Assembly (NCBI RefSeq): GCF_003391135.1 | Contig: NZ_CP031455.1 | Location: forward strand, 4,681,001 to 4,745,000 | Direction of reading: 5' to 3' | DNA: 64,000 nt | From: Streptoverticillium olivoreticuli subsp. olivoreticuli | Lineage (GTDB): Bacteria > Actinomycetota > Actinomycetes > Streptomycetales > Streptomycetaceae | Shown here: one piece after another, positions 46,464-55,255 of the stretch | Position numbering within the stretch: position 1 is the first letter of the stretch | Layout of the letters: the number at the start of each line of letters is the position of its first letter | Notes under the pieces: model-generated | Databases searched by the model: none | The model's input: only the letters and a program-made list of their open reading frames with translations | What the model was told of the DNA's origin: nothing | Position numbers and translations under genes: made by a program

Positions 46464-46505
46464 AAGGGCCGCCACTCCCCACCGCTCGGGGAAGGCGGCC
46501 CTTTC
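46464..46505 (+). terminator. Two-tier hairpin terminator of the NlpC/P60 gene
   Basis: Outer arms 46464-46473 and 46494-46503 (AAGGGCCGCC / GGCGGCCCTT) enclose an inner TCCCC/GGGGA stem. The 3' arm runs into a CCCTTT end, 30 bp after the stop codon. Confidence 0.85.
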
Positions 46506-46529
46506 GCATAACCGGTCGCTCGTACAAGG

Positions 46530-46569
46530 ACCGCCCGCCGTACGGGGGCTGTGGCGCACGGCGGGCGGT
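46530..46569. terminator. 12-bp perfect hairpin between convergent genes
   Basis: Arms 46530-46541 and 46558-46569 pair perfectly with a 16-base loop. It lies between the NlpC/P60 gene and the end of the leftward menJ gene and may stop menJ transcription. The rest of the gap to 46693 shows nothing recognised. Confidence 0.6.
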
Positions 46570-46693
46570 TGCTTGCCTGATTTCTTCCGCAAAGCGGACA
46601 CGCCGAAACGGCATGAAAGTTACCCGAAAGGGTGAAACTCACTCGTTTGTCACGAGCGCGTCCGTCATGCAGGCGTCGTCATGACGGCGTCCG

Positions 46694-47977
46694 TCATGAA
46701 CGCGGGGCCACCTTGCTCAGGCCGTTGATGATCCGGTCCATGGCGTCGCCGCCCGTGGGGTCGGTCAGGTTCGCCAGCATCTTCAGCGTGAACTTCATCA
46801 GCATCGGGTGCGTCAGGCCGCGCTGCGTGGCGATCTGCATGACCTTCGGGTTGCCGATGAGCTTCACGAAGGCGCGGCCGAGCGTGTAGTAGCCGCCGTA
46901 GGTGTCCTTGAGGATCTTCGGGTAGCGCTGGAGGGCGAGCTCGCGCTGGGCGTACGAGGCGCGGGCGTGGGCCTGGACGATGACGTCCGCGGCGATCTGG
47001 CCGGACTCCATGGCGTAGGCGATGCCCTCGCCGTTGAACGGGTTGACCAGCCCGCCCGCGTCACCGACCAGCAGCAGGCCGCGCGTGTAGTGCGGCTGGC
47101 GGTTGAAGGCCATCGGGAGGGCGGCGCCACGGATGGGGCCCGTCATGTTCTCCGGGGTGTAGCCCCAGTCCTCGGGCATCGAGGCGCACCACGCCTTGAG
47201 GACCTCGCGCCAGTCCAGCTCCTTGAAGGAGTCGGAGGTGTTGAGGACGCCGAGGCCGACGTTGCTCGTGCCGTCGCCCATGCCGAAGATCCAGCCGTAG
47301 CCGGGCAGCAGCCGGTCCTGCGGGCCGCGCCGGTCCCACAGCTCCAGCCACGACTCCAGGTAGTCGTCGTCGTGGCGGGGCGAGGTGAAGTACGTGCGGA
47401 CCGCCACGCCCATCGGGCGGTCCTCGCGCCGGTGCAGGCCCATCGCCAGCGACAGGCGCGTGGAGTTGCCGTCGGCGGCGACGACGAGCGGGGCGTGGAA
47501 GGTGACCGGGGTCTTGTCCTCGCCGAGCTTGGCGTGCACACCGGTGATCCGGCCCGTGCGGTCGTCGATGATCGGCGCGCCGACGTTGCACCGCTCGTGG
47601 AGCCGGGCGCCCGCCTTCTCCGCGTTCCGCGCGAGCTGCTCGTCGAAGTCGTCGCGCTTGCGGACGAGTCCGTAGTCGGGGAAGGAGGCGAGTTCCGGCC
47701 AGTCCAGCTGGAGGCGGACGCCGCCGCCGATGATGCGCAGGCCCTTGTTGCGCAGCCAGCCCGCCTCTTCCGAGATGTCGATGCCCATCGACACGAGCTG
47801 CTTGGTGGCGCGCGGCGTCAGCCCGTCACCGCACACCTTCTCGCGCGGGAACGACGTCTTCTCCAGCAGCAGCACGTCCAGCCCGGCCTTGGCCAGGTGG
47901 TACGCGGTGGTGGAGCCGGCCGGGCCTGCACCGACGACGATCACGTCGGCGGTGTGTGCGGTGGGGGACTCGGTCAC
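46694..47977 (-). CDS. menJ: Geranylgeranyl reductase family protein, menaquinone reductase
   Basis: A 427-residue FAD-dependent reductase. It has the N-terminal VIVVGAGPAGSTTAYHLAKAG fold, the SFPREKVCGDGLTPRA motif of this family, and LLVGDAGGLVNPFNGEGIAYAMESG late in the chain. The mycobacterial homologue MenJ saturates a prenyl unit of menaquinone; streptomycetes have partly saturated menaquinones, so the same role is inferred. The GTG at 47977 has GGGAGAG upstream. It lies next to menG on the same strand with a gap of about 100 bp. Confidence 0.85.
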   Translation of the reverse strand: MTESPTAHTADVIVVGAGPAGSTTAYHLAKAGLDVLLLEKTSFPREKVCGDGLTPRATKQLVSMGIDISEEAGWLRNKGLRIIGGGVRLQLDWPELASFPDYGLVRKRDDFDEQLARNAEKAGARLHERCNVGAPIIDDRTGRITGVHAKLGEDKTPVTFHAPLVVAADGNSTRLSLAMGLHRREDRPMGVAVRTYFTSPRHDDDYLESWLELWDRRGPQDRLLPGYGWIFGMGDGTSNVGLGVLNTSDSFKELDWREVLKAWCASMPEDWGYTPENMTGPIRGAALPMAFNRQPHYTRGLLLVGDAGGLVNPFNGEGIAYAMESGQIAADVIVQAHARASYAQRELALQRYPKILKDTYGGYYTLGRAFVKLIGNPKVMQIATQRGLTHPMLMKFTLKMLANLTDPTGGDAMDRIINGLSKVAPRS

Positions 47978-48075
47978 GGTCGGCTCTCCCGATTCGACGG
48001 AGGGTTGGATGCGTCGAGTCTATGAGCCGGGCGCCGGAAGCCGTCCGGCCGGGGCGGGCGTTGCCCGCCCACCGC

Positions 48076-48774
48076 TCACCCCAGGCGCTTCGTACCGCGG
48101 TGCAGGGCCACCACGCCGCCCGTCAGATTGCGCCAGGCCACGTCCGACCAGCCCGCGCCCTTCAGCCGCGCCGCCAGCGCCGGCTGGTCGGGCCACTCGC
48201 GGATCGACTCGGCGAGATAGACGTACGCGTCCGGGCTGCTGCTCACGGCCCGCGCGATCGGCGGCAGGGCGCGCATCAGGTACTCCGTGTAGACCGTGCG
48301 GAACGGCTCCCACGTCGGCTGGCTGAACTCACAGACCACCACGCGCCCGCCGGGCTTGGTCACCCGCAGCATCTCGCGCAGCGCCGTGTCGGTCTCCCGC
48401 ACGTTGCGCAGCCCGAAGGAAATGGTGACGGCGTCGAACACGCCGTCCGCGAAGGGCAGTCGGGTCGCGTCACCGGCGGTGAGCGGGAGCCACGGGTTGC
48501 GCTTCTTGCCCTCGCGCAGCATGCCGACGGAGAAGTCGCACGGCACGACGTACGCGCCCGCCGCGACGAACGGCATGGAGGAGGTGCCCGTACCGGCCGC
48601 GAGGTCAAGCACCTTCTCCCCCGGGCGCGCGTTCACGGCCTGTGCGACGGCCTTGCGCCACAGGCGGGCCTGGCCGAGCGACAGCACGTCGTTGGTCAGG
48701 TCGTATTTCGCCGCCACGTCGTCGAACATCGCGGCGACTTCGTGCGGCTGCTTGTCCAGGGATGCTCGGGTCAC
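48076..48774 (-). CDS. menG: Demethylmenaquinone methyltransferase
   Basis: A 232-residue class I SAM methyltransferase that makes the last step of menaquinone synthesis. It has the KYDLTNDVLSLGQARLWR family signature, motif I VLDLAAGTGTSS, and FGLRNVRETDTAL. GTG 48774 makes the protein begin TRASLDKQPHEVA like its relatives; ATG 48783 is an alternative adding three residues. It shares its direction with menJ, the amidohydrolase-like gene and mqnC. Confidence 0.92.
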   Translation of the reverse strand: MTRASLDKQPHEVAAMFDDVAAKYDLTNDVLSLGQARLWRKAVAQAVNARPGEKVLDLAAGTGTSSMPFVAAGAYVVPCDFSVGMLREGKKRNPWLPLTAGDATRLPFADGVFDAVTISFGLRNVRETDTALREMLRVTKPGGRVVVCEFSQPTWEPFRTVYTEYLMRALPPIARAVSSSPDAYVYLAESIREWPDQPALAARLKGAGWSDVAWRNLTGGVVALHRGTKRLG

Positions 48775-48824
48775 GTACCCCATTGTTCACCGCCCGCCTC
48801 CGGCAGGGCACGCGGGGCACGGTG

Positions 48825-49070
48825 CGGGTCCGTTGCCGCCTGCGGCGGGCTTTTCCCCACCCCGCCCCTTCCCGAACTGGGGCTCCGCCCCAGACCCCGA
48901 AGCACGCTTCGCGCGCTGTCCTCAAACGCCGGACAGGCTGAAATCAGCCCGTCCGGCGATTGAGGACGCGCCCGCAGGGCGCTGGGGGTCCGGGGTCTCC
49001 CCGGTTTCGGGAAGGGGCGGGGCAGGGGAACAAAGCCCACCGGACCCGGGCACAGGGCGGAGCCCCTGGA
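48825..49070. repeat. Modular GC-rich intergenic repeat, copy 5 (two units around one palindrome)
   Basis: This fills half of the 495-bp gap upstream of menG. A palindrome with two mismatches (48918-48967) is flanked on both sides by outward copies of the GGGGTCTGGGG / TTCGGGAAGGGGCGGGG / GCCGCAGGCG modules. The rest of the gap (49071-49269) has a CCCCGGGGA-rich hairpin around 49120-49160. It also has a GCCGC...GCGGC hairpin near 49223-49240 that may end the amidohydrolase-like gene. Confidence 0.8.
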
Positions 49071-49269
49071 AACCTGGACGGGGGCGGCTCGCCGGCGGCT
49101 TGCGCCGGCGACGTGGTTCCCGGGGACCCCCGCTCCCCGGAACCGCTGGGAACCCCCCGGTCCCACCGCCCCCGCGCTTCTCATCCTGAAGGGTGAAAAC
49201 GGAAGATCCACGTCCGTTAACGCCGCCCTGACGTGCGGCGCAACCGCTTTTACGGATCACTGACGCGCG

Positions 49270-49917
49270 TCAGCGCGCCCGGTACACCAGCCGCCCGCCG
49301 AGCACCGTGGCCACACAGGCCCCCGCGCCCCGCACCGCGAGCGCGGCGACGTCCCGTACGTCGAAGACCGCGAAGTCCGCCCGCGCGCCCGGTGCGAGCG
49401 TGCCCGCGAACGCCGTGTCCGGCGCGGTGCCTTCGGGCAGGGCGGCCAGCGGGTCCAGGCCCGCCGGTCCGGGTGGCACGGGGCGCCGCACCTGGGCCAG
49501 CCCCGCCCGCGCCACGGCCAGCCGCACGGACGCCCGGGTGAAGGGGCCGACCACCGCGGTCGTGCCGTGCCGCAGCATCCGCTGGGCACCGCGCCGGGCG
49601 GAGCCGCCCCAGCGGGCGTCGTCCAGGCCGAGCGCCGTCAGCCGGTCCCCGGTCAGCGGCTCCTCGCCGAGCTCGGCGGCCTCGCGCGGGTCGGGGTGGT
49701 AGGCGGCCTCCAGCAGCGCGGCCGCCTGGGTGTTGACGAGCCCGGGCGTGAGCACGCCGGGCCAGCTGCGGGTGCGGGCCAGCGGATGCGCGGCGGCCAC
49801 GTCGTCGTACGCCCCGACGGCCGCGATCCGGTCGCCCTCCACGGCGACGGCCCCGCCGGGCAGCGGGGCCGCGCCGGGGCCGGTGACCAGCAGCTCGGCG
49901 GAGTGGATGGTCAGCAT
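49270..49917 (-). CDS. Amidohydrolase/imidazolonepropionase-like protein, apparently catalytically dead
   Basis: Only 215 residues, half the length of the family. It has the N-terminal beta-sandwich strands (VAVEGDRIAAVGAYDD) and the C-terminal ones (GTLAPGARADFAVFDVRDV, VLGGRLVY), but most of the TIM barrel is missing. The metal-binding HxH after PGLVNT is replaced by QAA. It starts nine bases after the mqnC stop, so it is co-transcribed with that gene. A relic of an aminofutalosine-deaminase-like enzyme or a repurposed domain are both possible. Confidence 0.7.
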   Translation of the reverse strand: MLTIHSAELLVTGPGAAPLPGGAVAVEGDRIAAVGAYDDVAAAHPLARTRSWPGVLTPGLVNTQAAALLEAAYHPDPREAAELGEEPLTGDRLTALGLDDARWGGSARRGAQRMLRHGTTAVVGPFTRASVRLAVARAGLAQVRRPVPPGPAGLDPLAALPEGTAPDTAFAGTLAPGARADFAVFDVRDVAALAVRGAGACVATVLGGRLVYRAR

Positions 49918-49926
49918 GACCGCGGG

Positions 49927-51123
49927 TCAGCTGGTCGCGACGATCTTCAGCTCGGGGTGTGCGGTGCCGCCCTCGATCGCCGTGGACGACAGGTGCGAGA
50001 CCACCCGGTCGTCGACCGGGTCGTCCGCCGGGTCCTCATGCACCACCAGGTGCTCGTACGTCGTCGCACGCTGCGCAGGCACCCGCCCCGCCTTGCGGAT
50101 GAGGTCGATGATCTCCATACGGTTGGAGCGATGCTTCGCACCCGCCGAGGAGACGACGTTCTCCTCCAGCATGATCGAACCCAGGTCGTCCGCGCCGTAG
50201 TGCAACGACAGCTGGCCGACCTCCTTGCCCGTCGTCAGCCACGACCCCTGGATATGCGCCACGTTGTCCAGGAACAGACGGGCCACCGCGATGATCCGCA
50301 GGTACTCGAACAACGTCGCCTGCGTACGGCCCTTCAGATGGTTGTTCTCCGGCTGGTACGTGTACGGAATGAACGCACGGAAACCACCCGTACGGTCCTG
50401 CACCTCACGGATCATCCGCAGGTGCTCGATCCGCTCCGCGTTCGTCTCACCCGTACCCATCAGCATCGTGGACGTCGACTCCACACCCAGGCCGTGGGCG
50501 AGCTCCATGATCTCCAGCCACCGCTCGCCCGACTCCTTCAGCGGAGCGATCGCCGTCCGCGGCCGCGCCGGGAGCAGCTCCGCACCCGCGCCCGCGAAGG
50601 AGTCCAGGCCCGCGGCGTGGATACGGCGGATCGCCTCCTCCGCGCTCACCCCGGAGATCCGCGCCATGTGGTCCACCTCGGACGCACCCAGGGAGTGGAT
50701 CACCAGCTGCGGGAACGCCTTCTTGATCGCCGCGAAGTGCTCCTCGTAGTACTCCACGCCGTAATCCGGGTGGTGCCCGCCCTGGAACATGATCTGGGTG
50801 CCGCCCAGCTCGACGGTCTCCGCGCAGCGGCGCAGGATGTCGTCCAGACCACGCGTCCACACCTTGTCACTCTTCGGCGGGGCATAGAACGCACAGAACT
50901 TGCACGCCGTCACACACGAGTTCGTGTAATTGATGTTCCGCTCGATGATGTACGTCGCGATGTGCTCCACACCCGCATACCGCCTACGACGCACGGCATC
51001 GGCCGCCGCACCCAGAGCATGCAACGGCGCGGAGCGATACAGATCGAGAGCCTCCTCCGGAGAGATCCGGCCACCGGCAGCGGCACGGTCGAGGACGGAC
51101 TGAAGGTCGGCGTTCTCGGTCAC
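49927..51123 (-). CDS. mqnC: Cyclic dehypoxanthine futalosine synthase (radical SAM)
   Basis: A 398-residue radical SAM enzyme of the futalosine menaquinone route, converting dehypoxanthine futalosine to its cyclic form. The cluster motif CVTACKFCAFY (CxxxCxxC) is near residue 70, followed by IMFQGGHHPDYG and the conserved FIPYTYQPENNHL. The GTG at 51123 has AAGGGA six bases upstream. The pathway partner MqnA is encoded at 54108; MqnB, MqnD and MqnE are not in this window. Confidence 0.95.
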   Translation of the reverse strand: MTENADLQSVLDRAAAGGRISPEEALDLYRSAPLHALGAAADAVRRRRYAGVEHIATYIIERNINYTNSCVTACKFCAFYAPPKSDKVWTRGLDDILRRCAETVELGGTQIMFQGGHHPDYGVEYYEEHFAAIKKAFPQLVIHSLGASEVDHMARISGVSAEEAIRRIHAAGLDSFAGAGAELLPARPRTAIAPLKESGERWLEIMELAHGLGVESTSTMLMGTGETNAERIEHLRMIREVQDRTGGFRAFIPYTYQPENNHLKGRTQATLFEYLRIIAVARLFLDNVAHIQGSWLTTGKEVGQLSLHYGADDLGSIMLEENVVSSAGAKHRSNRMEIIDLIRKAGRVPAQRATTYEHLVVHEDPADDPVDDRVVSHLSSTAIEGGTAHPELKIVATS

Positions 51124-51214
51124 CGGGCGTCCCTTCGGAGGGGGTTTGACACGACCGATCCAGCGTACGCCAGCCCTGTGACACGGCTGATGGCGGCCGC
51201 CGTCACCGGTCCTG

Positions 51215-52750
51215 TCACTGCCCGCTCCTGGTGAGCGTCGCCGTGGGCCTGCCCCCGGCCGCGTCCTCGGAGGCGTAGGCGAGCCGGTCGCCGCCGGTGA
51301 GGGTGAACGTGATCTTCGAGGTGTTGCCCGTGCAGCCGAGCGCCGGGGTGCCGTCGCTGACCTCTTCCAGGGTGAGCTCGGTGGTGGTGGCCGAGAGGAG
51401 CTTGGCCTTGCTGTGGCACTCCAGGACGTTCAGCGCGGAGTACGTCGTGCGGACCACGTACGCGCCGGTGCCGCCACCGGAGACGGCGGCGGTCACCGTG
51501 CCGTTGGGGGTGCCGTCGGACTGACGGATGTCACCGGTCCAGGTGCCGAGGAACTCCTTCGGTACGGATGAGGCGGCGGCCCCGCCCGTCGCGGAGGTGG
51601 CGGGCTTCGTGCTGCTCGCCTTGCTGTTGCCGTTGCTGGGCAGCAGGTAGACGAGCGCCGCGGCTGTCGCGGCAAGCGCGACGGTGACGAGGGCGAGTGT
51701 GCGGCGCCGGTGGCGCGGGCGCGGCTCGCCGCTGCCACGGTGCGGGGCATCGAGCCCGGAGGGGAGCCGGGGGATCTCCCCCGGCTCGGCAAGGGTCGGG
51801 GTCGGGGTCGGGGTCGGGGAAAAACCGTCCGCTTCCAGATCCAGGAGCTCCACCGCCCGGCGCGTCACCCGTTCCAGCAGTGGTGCCGGCAGCCATCCGC
51901 TCCGGACCAGGCCGCGCGCGCCCTCCCCCGGGGCCAGGCGGCGGGCCAGGTCCGCCGGGGCGGGGCGGTCCGCCGGGGACTTCGCCAGGCAGGACTCGAT
52001 CAGCAGGCGCAGCTCGCCCGTGAGGGCCGGGCCGAGCACCGGCGGCTCGTGGACGACGCGGTAGAGGAGGCCCGCGGAGTTGTCGCCGGGGAACGGCGGC
52101 TCGCCCGTGGCCGCGTAGGCGAGGACCGCCCCGTAGGAGAACACGTCCGCCGCGGCCGTCACCTCCGCCCCGAGGATCTGCTCGGGTGCCATGTAGCCGG
52201 GCGAGCCGACGGACACCCCGGTCTCGGTGAGGGCCGCCGTCGCGTCCGACGCGCGGGCGATGCCGAAGTCGATCAGCCGGGGGCCGTCCAGGGAGAGCAG
52301 CACGTTCGACGGCTTGACGTCCCGGTGGACCAGGCCCAGCGCGTGCACCGCCGCGAGCGCCTCCGCCAGGCCCGCGCCCAGGGCCCGTACGGTCGGCTCC
52401 GGCTGGGCGCCGGTCTCCAGGACGGCTTCCGTGAGCGAGGGGCCCGCGACATAGCCGGTCGCCACCCAGGGAACGGCGGCGTCGGGGTCGGCGTCCAGCA
52501 CGGGCGCGGTCCACTGCCGTCCGTCCGGCCGGGCGTCCCCGGCCACCCGCCGGGCCGCCGCCACCTCGCGCCGGAAACGCGCCCGGAACTGCTCGTCGAG
52601 GGCGAAGTGCGGGTGCACGACCTTGACCGCGACCGTGCGGCCGCCGGCGCTGCGCCCCAGGTAGACCAGGCCCATGCCGCCCGCCCCGAGCCGCCCCAGC
52701 AGCCGGTACGCGCCGATGACCTGCGGATCTTCCGCACGCAGTGGCTGCAT
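51215..52750 (-). CDS. Membrane Ser/Thr protein kinase with extracytoplasmic domain
   Basis: A 511-residue Hanks-type kinase. The kinase domain covers residues about 12-275, with GRLGAGGMGLVYLG, the VAVKVV lysine, HRDVKPSN, DFGIA and GYMAPEQ. A Pro-rich juxtamembrane segment includes a (PT)4 tract. One transmembrane helix (ALVTVALAATAAALVYLL) lies near residue 360. About 115 residues outside follow, with two Cys likely in a disulfide. It lacks PASTA repeats. ATG 52750 gives a domain start at residue 12; the frame opens further upstream without similarity. Substrates unknown. Confidence 0.92.
   Translation of the reverse strand: MQPLRAEDPQVIGAYRLLGRLGAGGMGLVYLGRSAGGRTVAVKVVHPHFALDEQFRARFRREVAAARRVAGDARPDGRQWTAPVLDADPDAAVPWVATGYVAGPSLTEAVLETGAQPEPTVRALGAGLAEALAAVHALGLVHRDVKPSNVLLSLDGPRLIDFGIARASDATAALTETGVSVGSPGYMAPEQILGAEVTAAADVFSYGAVLAYAATGEPPFPGDNSAGLLYRVVHEPPVLGPALTGELRLLIESCLAKSPADRPAPADLARRLAPGEGARGLVRSGWLPAPLLERVTRRAVELLDLEADGFSPTPTPTPTLAEPGEIPRLPSGLDAPHRGSGEPRPRHRRRTLALVTVALAATAAALVYLLPSNGNSKASSTKPATSATGGAAASSVPKEFLGTWTGDIRQSDGTPNGTVTAAVSGGGTGAYVVRTTYSALNVLECHSKAKLLSATTTELTLEEVSDGTPALGCTGNTSKITFTLTGGDRLAYASEDAAGGRPTATLTRSGQ
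51793..51819 (+). repeat. GGGTCG tandem repeat, potential G-quadruplex
   Basis: Five runs of three or four G separated by TC dinucleotides on the plus strand. It lies inside the kinase gene, where the minus strand codes the Pro-Thr tract. It meets the usual pattern for an intramolecular G-quadruplex in the template strand of that gene. Confidence 0.7.
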
Positions 52751-52913
52751 CGGGTCTTTCGCCTCCCCCGGTGGGGGACCGACGACCCCGCGTTTGAGCC
52801 TATGACTCAATTCACGGGGTGTCCCAGGAACCCCGGAGCCGGATTTACCCATCCACCAGGACGGAACAAACCGTCATGTCCTTCGGGGCAGCAGCATCAT
52901 CCGGAGCGACGAG

Positions 52914-54026
52914 ATGACGCACTCATCCAATGGGGCCTACCGGTCCCAGGGCCACCGCCGGGCAGGCCGCGCCAAACGATGGATCATCGTGGTGGCGTCC
53001 ATAGCCGTGCTCGGGCTGATCGCCTGGCCCGTCATGACCTATTTCGAGATCCCGCCCTTCACCGACAAGGGCAAGCCGGTCAGCTTCGGCTCGGTGCCGA
53101 GCGGCGGCGGGCAGGCCGGCGGCACCGGCGGCGAGCAGCCCGCGAACTCCAAGGTGTCGATGCCCACCGGCCCGGACGCGGGCTTCAAGATCGCCAGCAC
53201 GCTGGGCAACGGCACGCACGTCGGCGTCGTCTCCTACGACGGCAAGAAGTCCGGCTTCAAGGGCAAGGTCTGGGTGTGGGCGCCCAAGGAGTACGAGGAC
53301 CCGAAGTTCGCCAAGAGCGGCTTCCCCGTGCTGATCGCGCTCCCCGGCGGCCCCGGCTTCCCGGCCAACTACTGGATGGACGACAGCCTGAAGCTGGAGT
53401 CGTCGATCTCCAAGTGGTACTCCGAGGGCAAGAGCAAGCCGTTCCTCCTCGCGATGCCGGTCCTCAACCCCAAGCCGGACGACGGCGGGCTCTACTGGGA
53501 CGGCAGTGACATCCCCGGCCAGCCGAAGATGGGCACGTGGCTCACCGAGGACGTCCCGGACCTGATGAAGCAGAACTTCCGGACGATCAAGTCGCGCGAC
53601 GGCTGGGCGTTCATGGGCTCCTCCTCCGGCGGCTTCTCGGGCCTGAAGGCCGTGCTCAAGCACCCGGACAAGTTCAAGGCCGTGATCGCCTCCGGCCCGG
53701 ACATCGTCCCGGACTCCCCGCTGTGGAAGGGCCACGAGCAGGAGAAGAACGAGAACAACCCCGAGCTGCTGGCCAAGGCGCTGATCGCCGCCAACAAGCC
53801 GGGGCAGGACGTCTACCTCGCGTTCCAGTACGGGACGAAGGAGAAGAGCGTCATCCCGAAGGTGGACCAGTTCATCAGGACGTACGGCAACAAGGGACCG
53901 ATCCACACCCGCCTGCAGGTGATCCAGGGCGGCGAGCACAATGCCAAGACCTACGTGGAAGGCATGGGCGAAGGCAGCATCCAGTGGATCAGTGAGCAGA
54001 TGGAAGGCCCCGTGCCCTCCTCCTGA
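52914..54026 (+). CDS. Membrane-anchored esterase (antigen 85/esterase-D-like fold)
   Basis: A 370-residue protein. A basic N-terminus and one hydrophobic anchor (WIIVVASIAVLGLIAWPV, about residues 23-40) precede a Gly/Ser-rich linker and an alpha/beta hydrolase domain (from about 85). The nucleophile elbow is FMGSSSGGFSG, and GGEHNAKTY near the end carries the likely catalytic His. Family members are esterases or acyltransferases acting outside the membrane; the substrate is unknown. GGAG lies seven bases before ATG 52914. Divergent from the kinase gene, with 163 bp between. Confidence 0.8.
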   Translation: MTHSSNGAYRSQGHRRAGRAKRWIIVVASIAVLGLIAWPVMTYFEIPPFTDKGKPVSFGSVPSGGGQAGGTGGEQPANSKVSMPTGPDAGFKIASTLGNGTHVGVVSYDGKKSGFKGKVWVWAPKEYEDPKFAKSGFPVLIALPGGPGFPANYWMDDSLKLESSISKWYSEGKSKPFLLAMPVLNPKPDDGGLYWDGSDIPGQPKMGTWLTEDVPDLMKQNFRTIKSRDGWAFMGSSSGGFSGLKAVLKHPDKFKAVIASGPDIVPDSPLWKGHEQEKNENNPELLAKALIAANKPGQDVYLAFQYGTKEKSVIPKVDQFIRTYGNKGPIHTRLQVIQGGEHNAKTYVEGMGEGSIQWISEQMEGPVPSS

Positions 54027-54082
54027 CCCGCCCGCCGGGCCCCGGCTGTTCCACCGGGACCCGGCCGCCCGTCACCCGCTTC

Positions 54083-54117
54083 GAAGCCCTGACCCCGATT
54101 CCGGGGGTCAGGGCTTC
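54083..54117. terminator. Bidirectional terminator overlapping the mqnA stop codon
   Basis: Perfect 14-bp arms (54083-54096 and 54104-54117) around a seven-base loop sit between the convergent esterase and mqnA genes. The right arm includes the last codons and stop of mqnA. Confidence 0.85.
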
Positions 54118-54971
54118 AGCAGTTCCACCCGGACGTCGGCGGGGAAGCCCGTCGTCGGGCCGGTGCGGCGGGCGAACTCGGTGACGCCCGCGAGCTGGTC
54201 CGGCCCGAAGCGGAAGTCGAGGGTCGTGAAGTAGCGCTCCAGCAGCTCCGCGTCGAACGCCTCCCAGCGCGCGGCCTGCTCGGCGACCTTGCCCACCTCT
54301 TCGAGCGAGACGTCCCGGGAGGCGAGGAACGCCTCGTGGACGTCGGCGACGATGTGCGGCGCGCGGGCCAGGTAGTCCTTGCGCACGGCCCACACCGCGA
54401 AGACGAACGGCAGCCCCGTCCAGTCCTTCCACATCTGCCCCAGGTCGTGGACCTCCAGGCCGAGCCGCGGCGCGTCGTGCAGCGAGGCCCGCAGCGCGGC
54501 GTCCCCGATCAGCACGGCGGCGTCCGCCTCCTGCATCATCAGGCTCAGGTCGGGCGGGCAGGTGTAGTAGTCGGGCCGCACGCCGTACTGCTCGGCGAGC
54601 AGCAGCTGCGCGAGGCGCACCGACGTGCGCGAGGTGGAGCCGAGCGCGACCCGGGCGCCGTCCAGCTCGCCCAGCGGCACCTGCGAGACGATCACGCAGG
54701 ACATCACCGGGCCGTCGCAGCCGACGGCGATGTCGGGCAGGGCCACCAGATCGTCGGCGTTCCGCAGGAACTCGACGAGGGTGACGGGCCCGATGTCCAG
54801 ATCGCCGCGGACCAGCCGCTCGCTGAGCTTCTCCGGGGTGTCCTTGGTCAGGTCCAGGTCGAGCAGCGTGCCCGTGCGGGCGAGCCCCCAGTAGAGGGGC
54901 AGGCAGTTGAGGAACTGGATATGGCCGACGCGGGGGCGGCCGCTGCGCCGGTCCGAGGCTGAATTGTCCAC
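54108..54971 (-). CDS. mqnA: Chorismate dehydratase
   Basis: A 287-residue enzyme that converts chorismate to 3-[(1-carboxyvinyl)oxy]benzoate, the first step of the futalosine menaquinone pathway. It has a periplasmic-binding-protein-like fold with the family marks RVGHIQFLNCLPLYWGL, GDLDIGPVTLVEFLRN and ALGSTSRTSVRLAQLLL. GTG 54971 gives full-family length; the sequence just upstream (CTCCGGAT) is a poor ribosome site. A TAGCCT box sits about six bases before the start, so a leaderless mRNA is possible. Confidence 0.93.
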   Translation of the reverse strand: MDNSASDRRSGRPRVGHIQFLNCLPLYWGLARTGTLLDLDLTKDTPEKLSERLVRGDLDIGPVTLVEFLRNADDLVALPDIAVGCDGPVMSCVIVSQVPLGELDGARVALGSTSRTSVRLAQLLLAEQYGVRPDYYTCPPDLSLMMQEADAAVLIGDAALRASLHDAPRLGLEVHDLGQMWKDWTGLPFVFAVWAVRKDYLARAPHIVADVHEAFLASRDVSLEEVGKVAEQAARWEAFDAELLERYFTTLDFRFGPDQLAGVTEFARRTGPTTGFPADVRVELLKP

Positions 54972-55163
54972 ATCCGGAGGCTAGCCCCGCGCCGCCGTGA
55001 AGGGTGTGGCGGGGGGCCTGTCGGCAGGTGCCCGACCGTCGATCTTTTCCGGCTGCGACACCCGGAAAACCATCCAACAGCGTGATCTTCCACTCTTTCG
55101 CAGCAAGAACCTCGCGTGCTAGGCTCGCCGCAAGTTGCAGTTTGGTTTCCCTTGCAGTACAGA

Positions 55164-55203
55164 GCCTGCGGAGCATGTGACCCCGCAGGCTTTTGTAGTT
55201 TTC
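55164..55203 (+). promoter_or_regulatory. Terminator-like hairpin in the cold-shock gene leader
   Basis: GCCTGCGG (55164-55171) pairs with CCGCAGGC (55183-55190) and is followed by TTTTGTAGTTTT. This has the form of an intrinsic terminator, but it lies 53 bp upstream of the cold-shock start codon. It could be an attenuator, an RNA thermoswitch arm or the end of a short leader RNA. The preceding segment contains CTTGCAGTAC, which recurs after the gene. Confidence 0.6.
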
Positions 55204-55255
55204 AGACTTCTCGCAGGTTCTGGAGCAGGGCAACCCTTTGGCCCAAGGAGGGCTT

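Noticed and set aside
55164..55203. Leader hairpin taken as the terminator of an upstream plus-strand gene
   Set aside because: The upstream gene mqnA is on the minus strand and starts at 54971, so no plus-strand transcript other than the cold-shock mRNA would use it.
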